A stretch of DNA of 64,000 bases from Candidatus Rokuibacteriota bacterium (GCA_003221695.1 QHSX01000064.1:1-64000); one strand, 5' to 3'. Shown: positions 8,661 to 17,855, numbered from the stretch's first letter. A program made the numbers and translations. Notes: generated by a model from the letters alone, not told the origin.

Positions 8661-9824
8661 CTACCGCGCGGCGCCGCGCATGGACGCCGGCTGCCCCGGG
8701 AGCTTGAAACGCTTCCCCGTGTCCGTGACCGTCGTCCTGTCCACCTTGAGGATGGAGACGTCGCGGTCGGTGTAGTTGCCCACGTAGAGGTACTTGCCGT
8801 CAGGGCTAAAGACGACGCCCTCAGGCAGGCCGCCCACCTCGACCTCTTGGACCTTCGTGACCCTCTTGCCGTCGATCTTCAGCACGACGACCTTGCCCGC
8901 GCGGTGTGCGAACCAGGCGTTCTTCGCCACGCCGGCGCTGCCGTTGAGCAGGATGGCGACCGCGATCTCGCCGGTCGGGCTGATCGCGAGGCCCTCGGGC
9001 GCGTCACCGACCACGACGCGGTCGATGACGCGCGGCGGGTTCGCCTCGAGGTCGATGACGCTCACCGTGTCCACGTGGCCGTCGGAGGCACCACCGTTGC
9101 CGTTGTCGGCGGTGAGGGCCAGCGTGCCGTTCGGCGTGATGTCGATGTTGTACGGCCAGAGCCCTGCGGGCATGTCGTACTTCGAGTAGGTGACCTTCTG
9201 GCCGTTGATCTCGAGCATCGCGACCTTGTGACCGGGGAACTTGACCGCGAACGCACGCCGGCCATCGGGCGCGATCGCGACGGCCGCGACCATCTCGCCG
9301 ATCGCCACCGAGTCGATCAGCTTCACCTCTTTGCCATGGATCGAGAGCACGCTGATCGAGTTGTCGGCGCGGTTCGTGACCAGCGCCAGGTCGCCCGCGT
9401 GGTTGATGGCGAGGCCCGAGGGCTGCTTGCCGACCTCCACGGTCGCGATGTGCGCGGGCGGGCTCGTGGTCAGGTCGATGACGTAGAGCTTGGTGTCGGG
9501 CGTGGGCTTCCAGGCGCCGCCGTCCTGCGTCCACGCCATCGAGTTGGCGACGAGCGCCAGCGTGCCGTCGGGGGTGATCTGGAGGTTGGTCGGCGGGCCG
9601 AAGACGGAGTTCAACAGCGGGAGGGTCACGAGGATCCGCGGCGCCTCGCGGCTCGAGATGTCCACGATCGACACGGTGTCCTTCCCGGGCGGGAGGAACA
9701 CGGGCTTGCCCGCGTCATCCCAGGTCACCTTCTCGTCGCTGCCGACGAGCATGAGCTGCGCGGGCGCCGCCCGGGGAGCCAGCGCGAGCACCGCGACGAG
9801 CAGGAGCGTCAGCTTGAAGCGCAT
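8661..9824 (-). CDS. Exported YVTN-type beta-propeller protein
   Basis: 387-residue secreted or periplasmic protein. The signal peptide runs to about residue 22 (MRFKLTLLLVAVLALAPRAAPA). The rest consists of repeated blades with the pattern '[VI]xIxPDG..A[LF]V.N...[ND]..[ST]V[IL]', for example the segments ALVANS, LVTNRADNSISVL and YLYVGNYTDRDVSILKV, typical of seven-bladed YVTN/surface-layer propellers. Function in this family is usually scaffolding or binding; no catalytic residue is apparent. The ATG at 9824 is favoured over an in-frame ATG 18 codons upstream because GGAGG precedes it and the signal peptide then starts correctly. Confidence 0.88.
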   Translation of the reverse strand: MRFKLTLLLVAVLALAPRAAPAQLMLVGSDEKVTWDDAGKPVFLPPGKDTVSIVDISSREAPRILVTLPLLNSVFGPPTNLQITPDGTLALVANSMAWTQDGGAWKPTPDTKLYVIDLTTSPPAHIATVEVGKQPSGLAINHAGDLALVTNRADNSISVLSIHGKEVKLIDSVAIGEMVAAVAIAPDGRRAFAVKFPGHKVAMLEINGQKVTYSKYDMPAGLWPYNIDITPNGTLALTADNGNGGASDGHVDTVSVIDLEANPPRVIDRVVVGDAPEGLAISPTGEIAVAILLNGSAGVAKNAWFAHRAGKVVVLKIDGKRVTKVQEVEVGGLPEGVVFSPDGKYLYVGNYTDRDVSILKVDRTTVTDTGKRFKLPGQPASMRGAAR

Positions 9825-9984
9825 GTGGTCCTCCGACTCCGTGGGTTGACGTTTCGCCGCTCCACCCTGAGCGGTCACGCATCGGCGATGCTAAGAGCGG
9901 CGGGCGCCGGCGTCAACCCTGATAGAATCCTCGGAAGGTGATGGACCTCTCCGAGCCCTTCCCGGGCGCGCGCAGGCGCTAGCG

Positions 9985-10767
9985 GTGCGCGTCGTCATCG
10001 ACCGGGTCTCGAAGACGTACGCCGACCGCCGGGGCCAGGCCATCGAGGCGCTCCGGGACGTGAGTCTCACCGTCGAATCGGAGGAGTTCGTCGCGCTCGT
10101 CGGCCCCTCGGGCTGCGGCAAGTCCACGCTCCTTAACGTCGTCGCCGGGCTCACGCGACCGAGCGCGGGCGCGGTCGAGCTCGAGGGCGACTTCGCGCCG
10201 GGCCGGTCGGCGACGGCGATGGTCTTTCAGGAGTCGGCCCTGTTCCCCTGGCGCACCGTGCAGGCGAACGTCGAGTTCGGCCTCGAGGAGCTCGGCGTGG
10301 CGCCGGCCGAGCGCGTCCGCCGCGCGCGCGAGCACCTCGCGCTCACCGGTCTCGCCGGCTTCGAGACGAGGTACCCGCATCAGCTCTCGGGGGGCATGCG
10401 CCAGCGGGTCGGCATCGCTCGGGCTCTCGCCGTGGATCCCGCCGTGCTCCTCATGGACGAGCCCTTCTCGGCGCTCGACGCCCAGACCCGGCGGCTCCTG
10501 CAGGAGGAGCTCCTCACGATCCGGGAGCGGACGCGGAAGACGATCGTCTACGTCACGCACACCATCCAGGAGGCGGTCTGGCTGGCCGATCGAGTCGTGG
10601 TTCTGTCCCGCCGCCCGGGGCGCGTGCTGGCGACCGTGCCGATCCCGCTCGGGCGGCCGCGGACGGAGGCGCAGCTCGTCGAGCCCGGCTTCGTGGGCGC
10701 CGTCGAGCGGCTCTGGTCGCTGATCAAGGCGGAGGCGCTCGGCGCCCTGCGCGAGGCGCCAGCGTGA
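9985..10767 (+). CDS. ABC transporter ATPase, nitrate/sulfonate/taurine type
   Basis: Cytosolic ATPase of 260 residues in the SsuB/TauB/NrtD group. It shows Walker A GPSGCGKST (about residues 39-47), the Q-loop in FQESALFPW, the signature LSGGMRQRV, Walker B VLLMDEPFSALD and the switch His in VTHTIQEAV. The FPWRTV sequence after the Q-loop is characteristic of this subfamily. The GTG start is followed by a standard N-terminus. It overlaps the permease gene by 4 bases, so ATPase, permease and binding protein form one operon. Confidence 0.93.
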   Translation: MRVVIDRVSKTYADRRGQAIEALRDVSLTVESEEFVALVGPSGCGKSTLLNVVAGLTRPSAGAVELEGDFAPGRSATAMVFQESALFPWRTVQANVEFGLEELGVAPAERVRRAREHLALTGLAGFETRYPHQLSGGMRQRVGIARALAVDPAVLLMDEPFSALDAQTRRLLQEELLTIRERTRKTIVYVTHTIQEAVWLADRVVVLSRRPGRVLATVPIPLGRPRTEAQLVEPGFVGAVERLWSLIKAEALGALREAPA

Positions 10768-11555
10768 GCGTGCGCGTCCCGGTACCCGATCGCACGCGCG
10801 TCCTCGAGCGTCGCGAGCACCCGGTCGTGCGTGTCCTGGCGCTCGCGGGGCTCCTCGTCCTGTGGGAGCTCGTGACACGGACGGGCCGGGTGCCTTCCCT
10901 GTTCCTCCCGTCGCCGCTCGACGTGATCCAGAGCGGCGTGGAGATGCTGCGCTCGGGCGAGCTCGTCACGGACGTCCTGACGAGCCTCCGGCGCGTCGTC
11001 CTCGGCGTGGGCCTGGGCGCGCTGGGCGGCGTGTCGGTCGGCCTCGCGATCGGCATCTCCCGCCTCGCCGAGGCCGTCGGCAACCCGTTGATCGCGGCGA
11101 CGTTTCCGATTCCGAAGATCGCGCTCCTCCCGTTGCTCATCCTCTGGCTCGGAATCGGCGAGGCATCGAAGGTCGCGGTGATCACGCTGGGCGTCTTCTT
11201 CCCGATGGCGATCAACACCTACGCGGGGGTCCGGAGCGCGGATCCGCTCCTGATCCGCGCGGCGGTGAGCTTCGGCGCCGGGCGGTGGAGCCTGATCCGC
11301 AAGGTCCTGCTGCCGTCGGCGCTCCCCATGATCTTCGCGGGGCTCAAGCTCGGGGCGGGCACGTCGCTCCTGCTGCTCGTCGCTGCCGAGATGATCGCGG
11401 CGAATGCGGGGATCGGCTTCCTGGTGCTCCACGCGCAGAACCTCATGGAGACGACGAAGCTGATGGTGGGCATCGTGCTCCTGTCGGTCCTCGGCGTCCT
11501 CACCCACTGGCTCCTCGTCCGGTGTGAGCGGGCGGCGATACCGTGGACGACATGA
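10764..11555 (+). CDS. ABC transporter permease, nitrate/sulfonate/taurine type
   Basis: 263-residue inner-membrane permease with about six helices. The cytoplasmic coupling segment carries the EAA-like motif ('AAVSFGAGRWSLIRKVLLPSALPMIFAGLKLG', about residues 155-186, in parts), as in SsuC/TauC. The GTG start overlaps the ATPase stop (GTGA), and the stop overlaps the binding-protein start (ATGA). The importer is therefore complete in the order ATPase-permease-binding protein. Confidence 0.92.
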   Translation: MSVRVPVPDRTRVLERREHPVVRVLALAGLLVLWELVTRTGRVPSLFLPSPLDVIQSGVEMLRSGELVTDVLTSLRRVVLGVGLGALGGVSVGLAIGISRLAEAVGNPLIAATFPIPKIALLPLLILWLGIGEASKVAVITLGVFFPMAINTYAGVRSADPLLIRAAVSFGAGRWSLIRKVLLPSALPMIFAGLKLGAGTSLLLLVAAEMIAANAGIGFLVLHAQNLMETTKLMVGIVLLSVLGVLTHWLLVRCERAAIPWTT

Positions 11556-12562
11556 GGCTCTTCGCGCGAGGGATCGCGGCGCTGGCGCTGGCGGCGTGTG
11601 CCCTGGGCGGCGCCGGCGAGGTCCCCGGGCAGGGCGCGAAGGTGCGGCTCGGCGTGCTCAAGCTCACGTCGTCCGCCGTCCTGTTCCTGGGCGCGGAGAA
11701 GGGCTACTTCAGGGAGTTCGGCGTCGAGCCCGAGCTCGTCTTTTTCGACGCGGCCCAGCCGATCGCGGTCGCGATCGCCTCGGGCGACCTCGACGTGGGC
11801 GCGACCGGACTCACGGCCGGCCTCTACAACATCGTTGCCGGTGGCGTGAAGATCTGGATCGTCGCCGACAAAGGTCGCGAGTGGCCCGATCACAACCTGA
11901 CCGCGCTCCTCGTGCGCAGGGACCTGTACGACGCCGGTGCGCGCACGCTCCGCGATCTCAAGGGACGCACGATCGGCGTCACGCAGATCGGTTCCACGTT
12001 CCACTACAACGTCGGCCGCCTCCTCGAGCGCGAGGGCATGGCGCCGGGCGACGTCGAGATCGTCCCGTTGCAGTCGCTCGGCGCCGTGGCCGACGCGCTC
12101 CAGGCCAAGCGCCTGGACGCCGCCGCGACGGCCGAGCCCTTCGTGTCCCGGCTCGAGTCGAGCGGCGCCGGCGTGACGATCATCCGCACCGGCGACTCTC
12201 TGCCGTGGCAGATCGCCGCGATGCTCTACTCGGACACGTTTGCCCGCGACCGGAGGCGTGCCGTCGCCTTCATGAGGGGCTACGTCAAATCGTCCCGCCA
12301 TTACTTCGACGCCGTGCTCCGGAAGAAGTCGGGCCCCGAGTTCGACGAGGTCGTCGCGATCACCGCGACGTACACCGGCGCCCGCCCGGAGCTCATCCGT
12401 CGGGGGTTCCCCTATCAGGATCGCGACGGCCGGCTGATGCCCGGCGACATCGGGCGCCAGACCGCGTGGTGGTACGCGCGGGGCCTCGTCAAGGCGCCGA
12501 TCGCGGCCACGGGCATCGTCGACGAGAGCTTCCTGCGCGAGGCCCTCGAGGGGCTCAAGTGA
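11552..12562 (+). CDS. ABC substrate-binding protein, NMT1/SsuA-like
   Basis: 336-residue periplasmic binding protein with an N-terminal signal sequence (MRLFARG.. ending near GGAGEVPGQG). The mature part has the NMT1/THI5/SsuA layout: 'LGVLKLTSSAVLFLGAEKGYF' (in part) opens the first lobe, 'SGDLDVGATGL' gives the ligand-pocket edge, and 'DLKGRTIGVTQIGST' starts lobe two. Ligands in this family include alkanesulfonates, taurine, nitrate and pyrimidine precursors; the sequence does not settle which. The ATG at 11552 overlaps the permease stop; a GTG three codons earlier is possible. Confidence 0.9.
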   Translation: MRLFARGIAALALAACALGGAGEVPGQGAKVRLGVLKLTSSAVLFLGAEKGYFREFGVEPELVFFDAAQPIAVAIASGDLDVGATGLTAGLYNIVAGGVKIWIVADKGREWPDHNLTALLVRRDLYDAGARTLRDLKGRTIGVTQIGSTFHYNVGRLLEREGMAPGDVEIVPLQSLGAVADALQAKRLDAAATAEPFVSRLESSGAGVTIIRTGDSLPWQIAAMLYSDTFARDRRRAVAFMRGYVKSSRHYFDAVLRKKSGPEFDEVVAITATYTGARPELIRRGFPYQDRDGRLMPGDIGRQTAWWYARGLVKAPIAATGIVDESFLREALEGLK

Positions 12563-12620
12563 CCACGCGTCGGTTATCATGGAGGCCCTCGTGTTCGGGA
12601 CGCGCGCGGGGGCCGACAGA

Positions 12621-14144
12621 ATGAAGAGCGGCGGACGGACCACAGCCCGCCGGATCGCGAAGGTCCTGGTCGCGAACCGCGGCGAGATCGCCGTGCGCGT
12701 GATCCGCGCGTGTCGCGAGCTCGGCATCGTGCCCGTCGCGGTCTTCTCCGAGGTGGACCGCGCGGCGCTCCATGTCCTCTCGGCCGACGAGGCGTACCCG
12801 ATCGGCCCGGCGCCCGCGGCCGAGAGCTACCTGAACGTCGACCGGCTCGTGGGTGTGGCGAAGGCCGCCGGCGTCGACGCGGTCCATCCCGGCTACGGGT
12901 TCCTCGCCGAGAACGCCGCCTTCGCCGAGGCGTGCGAGGCCGCCGGGCTCGTCTTCGTCGGTCCACCGCCGTCGGCCATCCGCACGATGGGTGACAAGAG
13001 CGCGGCCCGCCGGATGGCGCGCGAGCTCGGCGTGCCGATGGTCCCGGGCAGCCTCGCGCCCGTCGCCGACGACGCCGCGGCGCGGGCCGCCGACGAGATC
13101 GGCTACCCGCTGATGGTCAAAGCGACGATGGGCGGCGGTGGCAAGGGCATGCGCCTCGTCCGCCAGGCGACCGAGCTCGACGGAGCGCTGCGGGCGGCGC
13201 GGAGCGAGGCGGCTGGCGCGTTCGGCGACGGTGCGGTCTACCTGGAGCGCTACGTCGAAGAGGCGCGCCACATCGAGATCCAGGTGCTCGCCGATGCCCA
13301 CGGTCAGGTGATCCATCTCGGGGAGCGCGAGTGCTCGATCCAGCGGCGCCATCAGAAGCTCGTCGAGGAGTGTCCGTCGCCTTTCGTGGACGCGGCCATG
13401 CGGGAGCGCATGGGGCAGGCCGCGTGCCGGATCGCGAAGACCGCGGGCTACGTCAGCGCGGGCACCGTCGAGTTCCTCGTGGACGCGACGCGAAACTTCT
13501 ACTTCCTCGAGATGAACACACGCCTTCAAGTCGAGCATCCCGTGACGGAGCTGGTGACGTCCATCGATCTCGTGCGTGAGCAGCTCCGGATCGCGGCCGG
13601 CGAGCCGCTCGACCGCACGCAGGACGACGTGGAGTGGCGCGGCGCCGCGCTCGAGTGCCGGATCAACGCCGAAGACCCGTTCGGTGGCTGGCTTCCGTCG
13701 CCGGGGACGATCACGGCGCTCCGTGGGGCGTCGGGGCCCTGGGTGCGCGAGGACTCGGGCGTCTACGAAGGCTACACGGTCCCCGGCTCCTATGACACGC
13801 TCCTGGCCAAGCTGATCGTCTGGGGCGCCGACCGCTCGGCGGCGATCGATCGGATGGCGCGCGCGCTCGCCGAGTACAAGGTGGTGGGCGTCCGGACGAC
13901 GATTCCGGTGCTCGCCCGCATCGTCGCGCACGCGGATTTCCGCGCGGGACGACTGTCCACCCGCTTGCTCGAGCGGATCATGGCCGGCGAGGTCCCGGCA
14001 CGCGGCCGCCTGCGCCCTGTCGCCCTCGTCGCCGCTGTCCTTGCCGAGTATGAGCGCCTTGGTCGCCGCCCGCTGACGGCGTCGGCGCCCGCGACCGCCG
14101 ACATGTCGCGGTGGAGCCGTCGCCCCGGCTGGAGATCGCGATGA
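12621..14144 (+). CDS. accC: Biotin carboxylase (acyl-CoA/pyruvate carboxylase subunit A)
   Basis: 507-residue ATP-grasp enzyme that carboxylates biotin on a carrier using bicarbonate and ATP. Motifs are the N-terminal KVLVANRGEIAVRVIRA-type strand (about residues 14-30), the glycine-rich lid MGGGGKGMR (about 170-178), the ERECSIQRRHQK loop and the catalytic EMNTRLQVEHPVTE (about 297-310). An upstream in-frame ATG at 12579 would add 14 unconserved residues. The C-terminal 25 residues are low-complexity. The biotin carrier follows 177 bases later, but no carboxyltransferase lies nearby, so the acyl substrate is unknown. Confidence 0.92.
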   Translation: MKSGGRTTARRIAKVLVANRGEIAVRVIRACRELGIVPVAVFSEVDRAALHVLSADEAYPIGPAPAAESYLNVDRLVGVAKAAGVDAVHPGYGFLAENAAFAEACEAAGLVFVGPPPSAIRTMGDKSAARRMARELGVPMVPGSLAPVADDAAARAADEIGYPLMVKATMGGGGKGMRLVRQATELDGALRAARSEAAGAFGDGAVYLERYVEEARHIEIQVLADAHGQVIHLGERECSIQRRHQKLVEECPSPFVDAAMRERMGQAACRIAKTAGYVSAGTVEFLVDATRNFYFLEMNTRLQVEHPVTELVTSIDLVREQLRIAAGEPLDRTQDDVEWRGAALECRINAEDPFGGWLPSPGTITALRGASGPWVREDSGVYEGYTVPGSYDTLLAKLIVWGADRSAAIDRMARALAEYKVVGVRTTIPVLARIVAHADFRAGRLSTRLLERIMAGEVPARGRLRPVALVAAVLAEYERLGRRPLTASAPATADMSRWSRRPGWRSR

Positions 14145-14196
14145 GCGCGAAGGAACCGCGGCCGGCGTCTGGAACGCGGAGCGGCATGCGGAACGG

Positions 14197-14241
14197 CGCC
14201 GGGTCGCGCCTGTGTCAGGCCACCCACGGAGTATGACGGTC
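14197..14241 (+). repeat. Dispersed repeat copy A (GCCGGGTCGC type)
   Basis: Between the biotin carboxylase and carrier genes lies a segment with GCCGGGTCGCGCCT, then GGCCACCCACGG, then GACGGTC in order. The same elements in the same order and spacing occur at 52873-52920, 38 kb away, with scattered substitutions. The copy is intergenic in both places. Its function is unknown. Confidence 0.5.
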
Positions 14242-14280
14242 CCGGGGACCCGCAACTTGATCATAGGCTCGCCTCGGACG

Positions 14281-14298
14281 GCGGGGCCCCAGCCCCGC
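14281..14298. other. GC hairpin in the leader of the biotin carrier gene
   Basis: A 7-bp perfect inverted repeat (GCGGGGC, loop CCCA, GCCCCGC) ends 23 bases before the biotin carrier ATG. There is no T-run, so it does not look like an intrinsic terminator; it may affect mRNA stability or translation of the downstream gene. Confidence 0.4.
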
Positions 14299-14321
14299 GA
14301 CGTCCTGCGGCTCGCACTGAC

Positions 14322-14825
14322 ATGAAGTTCGTCGCGACGATCGGCGACCGCGCCGAGACGGTCGAGGTGACCGGCACGGCCGGACGCTATCGGCTGACGA
14401 TCGGGAGCGAGGTTCGCGAGGTCGACGCGCGGCTCGTCGGGCCCGGCATATACTCGCTGCTGATCGACGGGGTCTCGTACGTCGCCGACGTCACCGAGCG
14501 CGACGGGGAGTGCGTCGTCGGCGTCGCCGACGAGACGTACGTGATCCGGGTCGAGGAGGAGGCCCGTTACGCCATTCGGACCAAGGGCGGTGCGTCGGCG
14601 GGCGGCGGATCCCAAACACTGACGGCGCCCCTGCCGGGGAAGATCACCCACGTCGCGGTCAAGGCGGGTGACATCGTCGCGCTCGGCGACACGCTCCTCG
14701 TGATCGAGGCCATGAAGATGGAGAACGAACTCCGGGCCGGGGCCCCCGGGACGGTTGCGGAGGTGCGGGTCCGGCTCGGCCAGGCGGTGAACGCCGGCGA
14801 CGTCCTCGTGGTGATCACCGGATGA
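14322..14825 (+). CDS. Biotin carboxyl carrier protein
   Basis: 167-residue biotin/lipoyl-attachment protein. The C-terminal swinging domain (about residues 95-167) has the biotinylation motif EAMKMENEL, with the modified lysine between the two methionines, and the entry strand LTAPLPGKI. The N-terminal 90 residues form a small beta-rich region, often seen before the carrier domain in acyl-CoA carboxylases. It pairs with the upstream biotin carboxylase. Its stop overlaps the start of an amino-acid ABC ATPase by 4 bases, so the carboxylase genes and the importer may share a transcript. Confidence 0.9.
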   Translation: MKFVATIGDRAETVEVTGTAGRYRLTIGSEVREVDARLVGPGIYSLLIDGVSYVADVTERDGECVVGVADETYVIRVEEEARYAIRTKGGASAGGGSQTLTAPLPGKITHVAVKAGDIVALGDTLLVIEAMKMENELRAGAPGTVAEVRVRLGQAVNAGDVLVVITG

Positions 14826-15562
14826 CCGACGCGGTGATCGAGTTCAAGTCCGTCAACAAGTGGTTCGGAAAGATGCATGTCCTCCGCGACATCACCCTGG
14901 CCGTGGAGGCGGGCGAGGTCGTCGTCGTGTGCGGCCCGTCGGGCTCGGGCAAGAGCACCCTCATCCGCTGCGTGAACGCGCTCGAGCCCGTCCAGGGCGG
15001 CGAGCTCGTCGTGCTCGGCGAGTCGCTCACGCGGCCCGGCGTCAGCCTCTCGGCGCTGCGCACGCGCGTCGGCATGGTCTTCCAGTCGTTCAACCTCTTC
15101 CCGCACATGACCGTGCTCGAGAACATCATGCTCGCGCCCGTCAAGGTGCGCGGCCTCAGCGGGGCCGACGCGTTGCGCACGGCGCGCGCGCTCCTGGAGC
15201 GGGTCCGCATCCCGGACAAGGCGGAGTACTACCCCGCGAACCTCTCGGGAGGCCAGCAGCAGCGCGTCGCGATCGCGCGCGCGCTGGCGATGCAGCCGAA
15301 GATCATGCTGTTCGACGAGCCCACCTCCGCGCTCGACCCGGAGATGATCAACGAAGTCCTGGACGTCATGACCGACCTCGCGAAGGACGGCATGACGATG
15401 ATGGTGGTCACGCACGAGATGGGCTTCGCGCGGCGGGTGGCCCACCGCGTCGTCTTCATGGACGCCGGCCAGGTGGTCGAGGAGGCCCCGCCCGAGCAGT
15501 TCTTCGCCGCCGCGAGGTCGGAGCGTGCCCGGGAGTTCCTGTCGAAAATCCTCACCCACTAA
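14822..15562 (+). CDS. Polar amino-acid ABC transporter ATPase (GlnQ-like)
   Basis: 246-residue ATPase of the polar amino-acid uptake group. It has Walker A GPSGSGKST (about residues 39-47), Q-loop FQSFNLFPHMT (diagnostic of GlnQ/HisP), signature LSGGQQQRVAIARALA, Walker B IMLFDEPTSALDPEM and switch VTHEMGFAR. The ATG overlaps the biotin carrier stop. It is followed by the binding protein and two permeases, making a complete four-gene importer. Confidence 0.94.
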   Translation: MTDAVIEFKSVNKWFGKMHVLRDITLAVEAGEVVVVCGPSGSGKSTLIRCVNALEPVQGGELVVLGESLTRPGVSLSALRTRVGMVFQSFNLFPHMTVLENIMLAPVKVRGLSGADALRTARALLERVRIPDKAEYYPANLSGGQQQRVAIARALAMQPKIMLFDEPTSALDPEMINEVLDVMTDLAKDGMTMMVVTHEMGFARRVAHRVVFMDAGQVVEEAPPEQFFAAARSERAREFLSKILTH

Positions 15563-15575
15563 GCGGAGGGTCACG

Positions 15576-16436
15576 ATGAGACGAGTGCTGACGGTCCTCT
15601 CCACCCTCGGGCTCGCGCTGTCGGTCGCGGCGCCCGCGCTCGCGCAGCAGTCCACCCTGGAGAAGATCAACCAGACGGGCGTGCTGACGATCGGGACGCG
15701 CACGGCGTCGCCGCCGTTCGCGTTCGTCGACAAGCAGAACGAGTGGGTCGGCTTCTCGATCGACCTGGTCGAGCAGGCCGTCAAGCCGGTGATCGAGCGG
15801 AAGCTCGGCAAGCCCATCCGGGTCGAGAAGAAGGAGTCGACGCCGCCGACCCGCATCCCGTTGCTGACGTCGAACGCGGTGGACCTGATCGCGGGCACGA
15901 TGACGGACACCCGCGCGCGCCGCGAGTCGGTGGACTTCAGCCTGACGTTCTTCGTCACCGGCGCGCAGTTCCTCGTGAAGCGAAACAGCCCGATCAAGGG
16001 GATCGACTCGATCGCGGGCAAGCGCGTCGCCGCCCAGCAGGGGTCGACGAACGCCAAGATCATCCGCGAGCGGATGCCGACGGCGCGGCTGCAAGAATTC
16101 CCCGACCAGCCGGCGGCGTTCCAGGCGCTCGCGCAGGGGCAGGTGGACGCCTACACGAACGACGGCATCCAGCTCTACGGACTCAGGGCCAAGGCGCCGA
16201 AGCCGGGGGACTGGAAGGTCGTGGGCGACTTCTTCTCCTACGAGCCGTACGGCATGGCGATGCGGAAGAACGACTCCGACTTCCGTCACGTGGTCAACGT
16301 GGGCCTCATGGAGGCGATCGAGTCGGGCAAGTACTTCGAGCTCTACGACAAGTGGTTCGGGCCGAAGGGCGAGACCCCCTATCCGCTGACGCCGGAGAAC
16401 AAACGCTTCCTGATCATGCAGGTGGTGCCGAAGTAG
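15576..16436 (+). CDS. Polar amino-acid ABC transporter substrate-binding protein
   Basis: 286-residue periplasmic protein with a clear signal peptide (MRRVLTVLSTLGLALSVAAP, cleavage near ALAQ). The mature chain has the SBP family 3 pattern: 'LEKINQTGVLTIGTR', 'PPFAFVDKQNEWVGFSIDL' (in part), 'DLIAGTMTDTRARRESVDFSLTF' (in part) and 'FQALAQGQVDAYTNDG'. The arginine in the RRESVDFS stretch normally binds the amino-acid carboxylate. The ATG at 15576 is preceded by GGAGGG at the right distance. Glutamate/glutamine-type ligands are likely but not proven. Confidence 0.93.
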   Translation: MRRVLTVLSTLGLALSVAAPALAQQSTLEKINQTGVLTIGTRTASPPFAFVDKQNEWVGFSIDLVEQAVKPVIERKLGKPIRVEKKESTPPTRIPLLTSNAVDLIAGTMTDTRARRESVDFSLTFFVTGAQFLVKRNSPIKGIDSIAGKRVAAQQGSTNAKIIRERMPTARLQEFPDQPAAFQALAQGQVDAYTNDGIQLYGLRAKAPKPGDWKVVGDFFSYEPYGMAMRKNDSDFRHVVNVGLMEAIESGKYFELYDKWFGPKGETPYPLTPENKRFLIMQVVPK

Positions 16437-16448
16437 GCCGGACGCTCG

Positions 16449-17162
16449 TTGCGATACGAGTTTCGCTGGGAGGTGCTCTGGAGCGGCCAGTCGGGAGCCT
16501 GGCTGCTCCAGGGCCTCCTGACGACGCTGGCGATCTCGAGCCTCGCCTGGCTCCTCGCCGCAGGACTCGGGATCCTGTCGGGCGCCCTCCGCACCGTGCC
16601 GTGGAAGCCGCTGCGCGCCGTCGCGACGTTCTACGTCGAGTTCTTCCGCAACGTCCCGCTGCTCGTCTGGATGTTCTTCTGGTACTTCGGAGTCCCGCCC
16701 CTTCTGCCGCAGGTGGCCCGAGAGTGGCTGTTCGATCACGGGGCCGAGTTCTGGGCCGGGATGTTTGCGCTCGGCGTCTACCACGGCGCCCGCATGTCGG
16801 AGGTCATCCGCTCGGGCATTCAGTCGATCCCGAAGACTCAGTTCGAGGCCGCCGTGGCGATGGGGCTCACGACGTTTCAGGCGTACCGGCTCGTCATCGT
16901 GCCGATCGCGCTCCGGCTCATCGTGCCGCCCGCAACGAGCGAGTCGCTGAACCTGCTCAAGAACTCGTCGGTCGCGCTCACGATCAGCGTGGCGGAGCTG
17001 ACCTTCCAGACCCGCCAGATCGAGACCTACACGGCGCGGGCCATCGAGGCGCTCACCGCGGGCACCGTCGTCTACCTCGCGCTCTGCGTTGGAATCGCGA
17101 CGATCATGGCCCGCGTGGAGCGTCGCTTCGCGATCCCCGGCCTCATCGCGCGGGGCGGTTAG
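16449..17162 (+). CDS. Polar amino-acid ABC transporter permease
   Basis: 237-residue inner-membrane permease of the HisM/GlnP group. It shows the N-terminal 'LLQGLLTTLAISSLAWLLA' helix, 'FYVEFFRNVPLLV' and the coupling loop 'EAAVAMGLTTFQAYRLVIVPIALR' in part. The best start is TTG at 16449, 12 bases after the binding protein stop; no better ATG or GTG fits. It pairs with the next gene to form the heterodimeric channel. Confidence 0.91.
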   Translation: MRYEFRWEVLWSGQSGAWLLQGLLTTLAISSLAWLLAAGLGILSGALRTVPWKPLRAVATFYVEFFRNVPLLVWMFFWYFGVPPLLPQVAREWLFDHGAEFWAGMFALGVYHGARMSEVIRSGIQSIPKTQFEAAVAMGLTTFQAYRLVIVPIALRLIVPPATSESLNLLKNSSVALTISVAELTFQTRQIETYTARAIEALTAGTVVYLALCVGIATIMARVERRFAIPGLIARGG

Positions 17163-17165
17163 CCG

Positions 17166-17837
17166 GTGCTCGACCTCTCGGTCATCGTCAACAACTTCAC
17201 CTTCCTCGTGGTCCAGGGGCTCCTGGGCCTCGGCGGCTTCACCGGCGGCACACTGCGCCTCGCGATCCCCGCGATCGCCCTCGGCTTCGTCCTTGGCATC
17301 TTCATCGGGATCGCGCGGCTCGCGCGCGCCTGGTGGATCAGCCTGCCGGCGACGCTCTACGTCGAGTTCTTCCGCGGCGTGCCGCTCGTCATGGTGATCT
17401 TCTGGATCTGGTTCATCATTCCGCAGCTCCTCCGGCTCCCCATCCCCGAGTACGGTGTCGCGCTCACGGCCTTCGTCGTCTTCGAGGCGGCGTACTTCGG
17501 CGAGATCGTGCGGGCGGGCATCCAGTCGGTCCCGCGCGGCCAGGTCGAGGCCGCGACGGCGCTCGGCCTGACGGCCGTGCAGTCGATGCGGTTCGTCGTG
17601 CTGCCGCAGGCGGTCCGCAACATGGTGCCGTCGCTGGTGACGCAGATGATCGTGCTCTTCAAGGACACCTCGCTCGCCTCGATCATCGGCTACGTGGACC
17701 TCACCAAGGCGGCGCAGATCGTCAACAACCGCGAGATCCGCCCGTTCGAGCTCTACCTCTTCATCGCGGTCGTCTACTTCGCCTTCACCTACTCCATGTC
17801 CCGGATCGCGTCGCGCTTCGAGCGCCGGCTCGCCTGA
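17166..17837 (+). CDS. Polar amino-acid ABC transporter permease
   Basis: 223-residue second permease of the importer, with 'YVEFFRGVPLVMVIFWIWF' and the coupling loop 'EAATALGLTAVQSMRFVVLPQAVR' in part. The N-terminus is amphipathic and is followed by the first long helix (about residues 25-50). The GTG start lies 3 bases after the preceding stop. The pair of permeases implies a heterodimeric pore, as in GltJK. Confidence 0.92.
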   Translation: MLDLSVIVNNFTFLVVQGLLGLGGFTGGTLRLAIPAIALGFVLGIFIGIARLARAWWISLPATLYVEFFRGVPLVMVIFWIWFIIPQLLRLPIPEYGVALTAFVVFEAAYFGEIVRAGIQSVPRGQVEAATALGLTAVQSMRFVVLPQAVRNMVPSLVTQMIVLFKDTSLASIIGYVDLTKAAQIVNNREIRPFELYLFIAVVYFAFTYSMSRIASRFERRLA

Positions 17838-17855
17838 CGGGCGCGCGGCGGGCCC

